Origin: Trissonchulus latispiculum
Lineage: Eukaryota; Nematoda; Enoplea; Enoplida; Ironidae
Reading direction: 5' to 3'
DNA length: 64,000 bases
Assembly: GCA_030248195.1 (NCBI GenBank)
Contig: JASAND010004248.1
Coordinates: 86,987 to 150,986 of the forward strand
Shown: positions 35,026-44,000 of the stretch, one piece after another
Layout: every line of letters begins with the position of its first letter
Numbering within the stretch: position 1 is the first letter of the stretch
Program-made: the position numbers and the translations under genes
The notes under the pieces: model-generated
The model's database searches: none
The model's input: only the letters and a program-made list of their open reading frames with translations
Told to the model about the DNA's origin: nothing

Positions 35026-38000
35026 CTTTGCCAATGCATAATATTTGCTCATAATCTGTGTGCTTTATATATAGCCTTATTTGATTCCAGCTACTTATTT
35101 TTGTTGTGTATTTTGTCATTCCAGTATATACTGCCATTCGTTTTTGCAGGGTACAACCCTATGCAGCTTTATTATGTATACGTATCTTATATACTAGTTG
35201 CCATCATGGCTCTGCCATGCATAAATTTGTATGAAAATACCAACTTGTCCAATAGGATGGGTTACACCCAAATAGGGCATCACCCTACAGTGTGTCCTTT
35301 TATAGTTACTTGTTAATTATATACGTAACTTGCATCCAGGGTGATCGTGTGATAAGCGCTAACCCTTGGTATGTCAAGTATAAATTTAACTTTATATTAA
35401 TTTTCCTAGCGCTTCATTTATTATATACACACTGTTTGAATTTATTTCCATCAGGAGGGTGAGCCCTCTTCCCTTGAGAAATTTCTTGGGTATTTTCATA
35501 TTTAGTTTCTTCAATTTTCTTCTACTAGTACGGTTTTTTCTACGGTTTCTACCAAATACGTGTATTTTTGTATTGCTTTACGTACGTATGTACTTGTGTT
35601 TTTTCTACTGTTACTAGTATTTCTAGTATATTTATTTGTTTTTGTGTACGTATACATTTGCAATAGTTTTTTCAGCGTAAAGTGCTTTGTAAATTGTTTG
35701 TGGGAGCGACGCTCACGTACCAAGCGCCGTACGGTCAGTCCTCTCAGGAGTTCGGACGGCGAGCCCTGGGGAGATGTAACGCAAGAGGCTGACTGTAACG
35801 GTCAACCTTTTCGTTATTCTCAATATTACGAAATCACTTTACTTAGCTAATAGTTGGCTTGCCTAGTCAGCAAGCATTCCTCCACGTGTCATGTAGCTCC
35901 ACCTATAGGATAGGTTTGGTTGGGTGGGGTCCCCCCTTGGAGCTACATGATTGGGACACCCCAGCTAGAGGGCGCTTCTCTTGGGAGGGGGTTATCCGTC
36001 AAACTTCTCCCCCTTTCAGTTGTGGGTTTTCCCTTGTACAGTACAGTCGCTTTTCTCTCTATTCTCTCCCTATCTCCTGTATACAGTTTCTCCCCCTGTA
36101 TAAATCCAGTGGGCCTTTTGTATTATTGGTACGTTAGCGGGGCTTCGCCCATTATAACTGTTTGGTGAGTTTGTGTGTGTTTATTTGACTGTATAACTGT
36201 TTGTCAGTTGGGCCTTTGCCCCCCTAAATTACTGTACTAGTTATTATTTCTATATCTGCTATATTTCCATAATACTTGTTGTACGTATTAAATATCTCCA
36301 CTAGGTTTGTGTTCTTTTGGTAGGTAAATACTGAGCTCCTAGGTTAGTTTATTGTTATTTCTGAGGTGAGCGGGTGTCACCCACTCACTAGGGCTATATA
36401 TTTGGCGAGGCTTCCCCGGCCGGCTCCTGCGCGGTTGGTGTGTTATTCACTTGTGCCACGGTCTCCTCGCGTGAGTTGCTTTCGCGGGGTAACGGTACTT
36501 TTGTGTTAGGCTAGTTTCACTCTGGTACCGCTACACAGGATCAGAACTACATCAGAACTACATAAAATTTAAAATCTCTTCGTACAGGATCAGAAGAACT
36601 ACATAAAATAAAAATTATGTTTAAATTTATATTTTTATTATATTTATTTAATTTTATCTTGATTTTTTCCAGTAAATAATTAGTTTACACGATAAATTTA
36701 ACACCCATGTTTGTCACGGTTCCATTGACTGCTGTTTCCTTAAGCCGATTTCACACGATGGGGATTTTTATGGGGATTACCCTGGAAAATCCCCCGGGGC
36801 GACAACATTCGAAGGTTTTTCCAAAAATCCCCATGGGATCCCCACGGGGCCTTTCCATGGGGATTCTGTTCACACGATGGGGAGGGGACAATCCCCTGGG
36901 GATGGCTATAGATAACGGGTTGCTTGCTTCTATAACATTTTACTACTCCTGTGCAACTTATTAGAAAGAATTTACTTTAACAATTGGAACAATTATATTG
37001 TTTTTAAAATAATTAAAAAAAAACAAAAATAATAAAATTAATTTTTTTTTTTTGTCTTTTTTTCTTTTTTTTTTATTTTTTTTTTTTTTTTTTTTTTTGT
37101 GTTTAAAATTTTTTTTTTTTTTTGTTATTTTCTTTTTTTAAATTTTTTAAAAATGTAAAAAGTGGGTGATTTTCTTTTTTTTTTTTGTGGTATTATATTT
37201 TTTTTCTTAGTTTTATAAAATTATTAATACAATTGGGTGGTTTTGTTTTGTTGTTGTTTTTTTTGTTTTGTGGCCATCGCATAGAGATCCCCACAAAAAT
37301 CCCCATAGAACTCTCCATGGGGCATCCCCGTGGGGACAGATGGGGTCCCCTAAGGGATCCGAATGGGGATCCCCATGGGAAAATCCCTGGGGAATTCCCA
37401 TGAAAATTAATTTGAATCCGTTTAATCCGACCTTTCTAATGATCACTAAAGTAGGGTCTAATATTCAAAATGATAGTTGAATGAAGCCTCCGCATACACT
37501 GACGGAATAGATTAAAATAAATTTTAATTACATTGATTTTAAACTTCTACTTAATTTATATGCACGGCTAAAGATTGGGGAAGAACAGCTAATAATAAAA
37601 TATCAAATTAATTACAGACCATAAAATTAAAACACGAAACAAAGCTGCAAAGTTGTAAAAACAATGAATACATCCAGCAGAATAATTTACAACAACCTCT
37701 AGTGAAAATTTTCCGAGGGGAAATAATTCCCTAGGAAAATTTTTCATGGGGAAAGTTCTCACGGTGGAAAATTTCCCCTGTGACATCGGCTCTTCGGAGC
37801 TCACTCAAATGTACTTTATGCCGAAAATTCTAAAAAACTCAAAACTGCAAATTAACTACGAATTTGCCTTGGTAGAATTAAATAAAATTTTCAAGGGCCG
37901 GGTGGAAAATTGCTTCACCGTACTTCACTGTCTCAGTTTGTTTCAATAAAACATGAAATGAGTTTTTGTCCCAATCTTAATAGTTTGGTTCCTTTTTCGA

Positions 38001-41000
38001 AATGGTAACCTTCATGACGATTTTGTTCTCTAACTTTTCTGTAGTCAGAGGCAACTTCCAGTTCTCTTCCAATTAGCCGCTCAAATGATATTCTTATTCG
38101 TAAAAGTGCTCTCAGTAAACAGCTTTCTAAAACCTGCAAGAATTTAATAATTGCTGCAGTTTGCTTTAAATTCTGACATTTCATCGTCCCATTTAGATAA
38201 GGTTAACAATAAGCATTTTGGAAGCAATCATTCGAGCTTTGTGTTGGAAATGATGGAAGAGTTTAAGGCATTCCTTTAGTTTCCCCAGCTGAGTGTAACA
38301 CTTTTGAGATTGGACGAGTCATTAATTGACACATTGGGTAAACATTGGAGAGCCACAAGTCCTCGAAACGTCATCAACTATTCAAGATAGCACCTCCCGA
38401 GCCCTCAATTCATCGACTTTTGCTTACTCAATCCTGAAACTGCGACAACTTTTAACTCATTGTCAGCCTTCGGGTTCCAAAAAATTCGCTTAGGACACAG
38501 AGGCCTGTGAAATGTGTGGTTTTTGGTGACTCCAGCGCCAGCGTGTGTGATTGACGTAACCGTTTTTCTTCGCACACCAGAAGATAGCCCGATTAATCTT
38601 TGCAGACATTTTCAGCGCCCCTGCCTTTGCCAGCCTGAGTGTCTCGCTTTTATACTCCCGCAACTAGGCGCCAAAAAGCTCACTGGTCGTTTTGCCCGGG
38701 GTTTTAATGACTTGTTCTGTGAAAAATAAAATTTATCTCTCTACTTTCAATTGCACTAAAACTGGGGAGTTTACTTGCATCACCACACAAACAGAGCTAA
38801 TATTTCTGATTGCCTGCACACTAAGTTTTGCGCATATGCAGGTGCAGGTGTAATTGATGCCAAAAGGTTACCGCACTAAAAGTAAGTGTTTATTTTTATG
38901 GTAGTATCGGTTGACAGTCTCCTTTCCTTGCTTTTGTTCAACTTAATTAGTCTTGGTAACTATAGTTAAGAAAAACCGATTCATACCTGGAACATGGGCC
39001 TGTATAGTACAGTGAGGGGTTAGCTTAAATCTTAATTCGAATTAAAATTAGAATTAAAATTTCAAAATTTCAAAGTGTGGTTATGCATCTCCAGCCTCGA
39101 AAATTTGAATAAATTAAACCGACCATATATTGATTAGATCATCATATAAATGTAAACGTAGTTGACCTAGACTAAAATTTTCACTGATTTAAAATTGAAA
39201 TCGTAGAAAGTTTACGCTGGCGTTGACGTGATTTCGATAGGTTTTTCATAGTTTGTTGTTTTGTGGACAACTAGATTTTCACTCATTGATAAATATTTCC
39301 GTAGCTTCAATAATTGGTTTACAACAGTTTTTCTCTTTAAACTTTTACCTAAGGAGAACAAGACGTAGACATTTGCGTCCCAACTAAACACTACTCTGTA
39401 AAAGTTTTTGCTCTCATAAAAGCAATAGGTTTTGTTAAATGAGGGCGGGTTAAGAACCTACTGTAGTTGAGTTTGCCCTCAACGTTTCTATGAAAGCTTT
39501 TGTTTTGGTTATGGCTTACACTGTTGTTGACATATATAATGTTAAAATAGTTTACAAGAATGGCAGCTGCCATTGATTGGGTTTTTTAGCCTTTCCTTGC
39601 ACATTAGTTCTTTCGGGGTCTTTTAGCTTTCTGAATTGTTTTTAATACGTTATTTTTTGAAAGGCTAAAATAGGATGGTCGTACCATCTACAGATACAAC
39701 AAAATCTTATATACTCAAATGCTTTTTCAGGCATAGTTAGCGATATTGGATTATATAGCTACCTAAATTATGGCCCAGAAAAGAAAATTTGGACAACGTT
39801 TGTGATACATCACAACACCATGAAATCATAAATTTTATCATTATTATTCCATGATTTATTACTATCACAATTTACTACTGAAGTGAGGAATATCACAAGT
39901 TTCAAAAACTCATGCGTTTGTATATATTGAATAAATATTGTTTATGTTATATTGTTTGTTTCAGCATACGGCAAACCTGTGGCCTGGGTTCCCATTTACC
40001 CCCATAAGGTACGTGGTTTCGCTGACAGCAAATTCGGTTCCTTTGGTGGCGGGTTCCTGAGCGGAGGCCACTTTTTCCTAAATCCCATCTTCAACATGCA
40101 TTTCCTCACTGCGGCTCTGAAAAACATCGAGCCCCGGATTGACGATGATTTCATCGACCGAATGAACTACTACTATACTCCAACCAAAATCATCGTTTTT
40201 GCCGTTCTGGTTAGCGCCAAGCAGTACGTAGGCCATCCAATCGAGTGTTGGGTACCGGCCCAGTTCACCAAAGCAATGGAACAGTATACAGAAAACTACT
40301 GTTGGATTCAGAATACCTACTGGGTCCCCTTTGACGATCTGATACCCATGAAAGTCCCCCAACGAGAGCGAAGAGAAATAGGCTATTATCAGTGGGTTCC
40401 CTTCATTCTGGCAATTCAGGCATTTATGTTCTACTTTCCTGCTCTATGCTGGCGACTACTCAGCACACAATCAGGTAAATCGATGACGACATCTGAATGC
40501 TTTTAAGATCAGTTATTTGCACTGGCTCTGCCCAAACAATAAGCTAAACTGGCTTGCTGAGGTTGAACCTCCGCCTTTTAAATCCCTTATTTCTTAGGTC
40601 TTAGATTTGATAGGCTGTATTAGCAGAAGTTCAGAAGAGGCTATTAAGGTGGTGGTATTCTTTTGTGCAGTGCTTTTGTGGTGATTTTTGAAAAGCTGTA
40701 ACTTTCGCAACTTTGGGAGTTGGAAAGAGCTTTCAAGCTTATAATTAGTACATGCACAAGAGCTTACGAAAATAGTACAATTAGCAAAGAATTGGCAGAA
40801 ATTTTCCGAAATAAAGGCTAAATATAGAAAACAAATCTTTGAACCTCGATTTCTCAAAACTGTGGAATCGGCCAAAAGCTCTTTTTATGCCACGATATGA
40901 AGGACATGTGGGTCGAGGGCCATATTTTCGGATTTGGCTCAAATGGTCTTAATGCTGCAGAAAATCTGCCAAATATGCCGTAACACGAAATTTCGAAGCT

Positions 41001-44000
41001 TTGCATTGGGTTTTCTTGCAACTGGAGAGGTTTTTGCTCAAACCAGGAAAAATGACCCTCCGCAATACTGCAAAACATTCTACCAAAAACCACGCGAATC
41101 CATCGGGTAGTTTTGAGAAATGGATGTTGAAAACAAAACAACCGCAGTTTTTCAAAATGGGTTTTCTGCAACATCTCCAGCTTAAAGCGACGAACTCCAC
41201 CTAATAAGCATCGATAAAATGTGCAATCAGACTGTGTGTCGATTGAGGATATATAAACGAAAATTATCCGTATGATTTGGACGGAATTTTGGAAAAGCTG
41301 ATTTCCTCGAAAATGGCCATTTTTAACCCCAAAGTCGTTTTTGGCGTATTCTGACTTTGCCACAAGAGATAGCTTCAATTTTTGTAACAGCAGAAGTCAT
41401 TTTTGTGCCCTCTTTCCAGCCATAACTATGTACCAATTCCATGTATCTACTGCCTACTCAGAGTACAATGCCAAAAACAGAAAATTTCTTATCTTTTTAT
41501 CTAAAAATGCAGGACTGGTCCTAGAATGCTAAGGAGCACGAAAATAATATATTTGGAAAGTTTCATCCACTTTCATAGAGAATTGGAGCTTGTTACGACA
41601 AATTTACACAAAAGGAAACCACCAGCTTTATAAGCCACGACTGTGACCTGACCTGGGGGCAGTTTCATAAAAATTCTGCTCGCATGCGAGTACTAGCATG
41701 CTAGTACTCGCAAGCCTAGCGCGAGTTCCAAGTGCAAGTGTTTCATAAAAATTTTTAAGAACTCGACAAAACTCAGCTACGATGCTGCTGCTACTACTAG
41801 CACTAGCACTGCTAGTGCGAGTTGCAAGCATGCCAGACTCAGTTTTGCTAAAAATGATGAAAATTCTTTGAAAAATCTTATCTTTTCTTTCTCTGAAGAA
41901 AACCATTTAAAACTTTAGGACAGTACTAAGAACACACGTCACGTCACGTTGTAAAAATTTCCAAGCAAAAGTTTTAAAATCGGAAAAGTTATAGCAGATT
42001 TTCTGCAAGTTCTCTAGTCAAAATTCACTAGAGAACTAGACATCTGCTAGTAGCGGACTAGCCTGCAATAGCCGAAGTTTTATGAAACAGGTGCTAGCAG
42101 GCAGCAGTTATATCTACTCGCACTTGACTATCTACTAGACTCGCAACTCCAGTGCGAGTACACGCTCGAGTGCAAGACTTATATGAAACACATCTGCTAC
42201 TCGACTCGACAACTAGCTGAGTCTAGTTGTCGAGTCGAGTAGGAAAAAACTTTTATGAAACTGCCCCCTGGTAAAGCGCTAATAACAATCAAATTTGCAT
42301 AATAGGGAAAGCTGTGCTGTGCATTGATCGAGATCTCTACTTGCATTTCTTGCTTTCAGTAAGCAAATAAACTTAATTTTTCAGCACACAGTTTGCTTTA
42401 CGTGCAGTGTTTGTTATATTTTTTGTTATGCTATACGCAAAGCTTAAAATCCTTATTGTAAGCATATGTTCCTTTAGTGACGTTCAGTGGATGGTACAGA
42501 AGGTTACTCTGCAACCTTTTAAAAAAATGTTCGAAACTGGGAATGCTTGCTGAAAAAATTTTCAAACAAATATTATTCTAGAAAAGTCCTGATGATGGCT
42601 ATCCGTGGTTGTAACAGAAACAAAACTTTTAGTCGGACAACTTATAATTTTTCGCTTTGTTTTTTATTCAGAATGCAGTAGCCCCTGGCCAGTTCAGGGA
42701 GTGAATCCGAAAATATCAGTTAAACTGAAAGCTGAAAGCTTTCAGTGAAAAGTGAAAGCTCGACAGTTAAACCCCCCTTTTCTGGAGGATTTACATGTAT
42801 GTTACATTCTCAGGTGGACAGCAAAGAAATACCCCTCCTCTCGGCGAATTTCTCCACAAGGAGTACTAAAAATTGCCCTCACTAGCGGTAAGAAATTCGG
42901 TTACATGGAGTAAAAAAGTGGTCAAAAATAAGTTTCCAGACTCAAATTCCAAATTTTCTAGCTTCGCCGGATTTTTTACTGTAACATCGCTGTGGTTTGC
43001 TAAAAATCGCTCTAAGAATGTTGGTTTTTACTAAAAATCGCTGTTTATTTAAAATTTGCAAAAATTGGTGAAAATAAGCAAATTTAGCTTAAAAACTGCT
43101 TTCTGACAAAATTGCTTCCACAAGTACACACATTACCACAAGGATCAGTCAAGTTTTACTTTGATCTCCCGTTCTGGTATGTTTACGTTATATTAATCTT
43201 GCCGCCGCTTCCGATAACTGTATGTGCTTTTGTGGAACTTTGGACATCCTATCCTAACTCCTTTGTTGCCGTTCAGTTTGTTGCTATTTAGTCATCTGTT
43301 GTCATCTGCAGTTGTGGAATTATAACGTCGACAAAAGTTTCCAGGGTCTCTGCCCTCTAGCAGGCTAAATGCGTTTTCAAATCAGTGAACAATGCATAAT
43401 TTTCAGTAAATTACAGAGTTTGATCATTTTTCAAAACCTTGATATTTAAATAGACTAGTCCTTACTCCTTACTACTTTAGCTTTGTAACATGGGTCTTTT
43501 TCGAGACTACATGAACGCAACATTAATTTCTTGTAGAGATGCACCGGGCCGGGTCCGAGACCGGAGCCTGAAAACTGTGGGTCTAAATAAGAGAATTTTC
43601 TTAAAAATTAAGATTTTGCTATAATTTCAAATATACATCGACAAAATTACTAGTGCTTTTCATTCAAATCGATGAATAATATAATAACAAGCGATCTCTA
43701 CCAATTAAAACTTAATTTTGACTTTTAAAATTCCAAACTTTTGGCGAAAAATTGCCAAAAAATACAAAATTTTGGTTCCGGTCGGCATCGGGCTGAACCA
43801 CCGAGACTGACATTGGGAGCCAAGTCCAGGTGCATCTCTAATTAAACGTATCAGTTAGCTTAAATTTTTGAACTTTACGAAAACCTTTATTTACTTTTTC
43901 GGTAAACTTCGGCAAGTTGGATTAATTTCCATGTTTCAGCTACCCATCTCAATACACTATTTTGTAAAGTAGTTTGGAAGCTTTAAATCAGTTTATTTTT

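Larger units (their letters stand above)
18503..36535 (+). mobile_element. Ty3/gypsy LTR retrotransposon with a giant third ORF
   Basis: About 18 kb between two LTRs. In order: leader, gag, pol (protease-RT-RNase H-integrase, which is the Ty3/gypsy order), a 2318-codon ORF3 in the env position, and a 1.7-kb 3' region. The LTRs differ by a modest number of substitutions, so insertion was fairly recent. The coding part is visibly richer in G, C and CpG than the AT-rich host. One frameshift in pol and loss of the integrase tail in a G/T tract suggest this copy is defective, unless these are assembly errors. No clean target duplication was found and the outer LTR boundaries are approximate. Confidence 0.9.
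17473..37785. mobile_element. TIR DNA element split by a nested LTR retrotransposon
   Basis: Left end TGTCACAGGG at 17473 and right end CCCTGTGACA at 37776-37785 are inverted copies. TCGG lies immediately outside both (17469-17472 and 37786-37789). The inversion continues inward: repeats of CCCCCGGAAAAATT on the left face their complements near 37690-37770. AAATTATTTTGCTGGATGTATT near 17648 is mirrored by AATACATCCAGCAGAATAATTT near 37668-37690. Removing the ~18-kb retrotransposon leaves a host element of about 2.3 kb, like the 1.3-kb relative at 12185-13481. Two independent truncated copies are the alternative reading. Confidence 0.7.

Noticed and set aside
37185..37480. ORFs rich in HGDP/GDPH repeats
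   Set aside because: They are translations of the GGGGATCCCC word array.
39952..39964. ATG at 39952 as the innexin start
   Set aside because: It lies upstream of the TTTCAG acceptor, so it is intronic, and the N-terminal exons upstream fit in phase.
40854..41378. 174-codon minus-strand ORF in the innexin intron
   Set aside because: No recognisable domain, composition typical of AT-rich intron DNA, and no splice or regulatory context.
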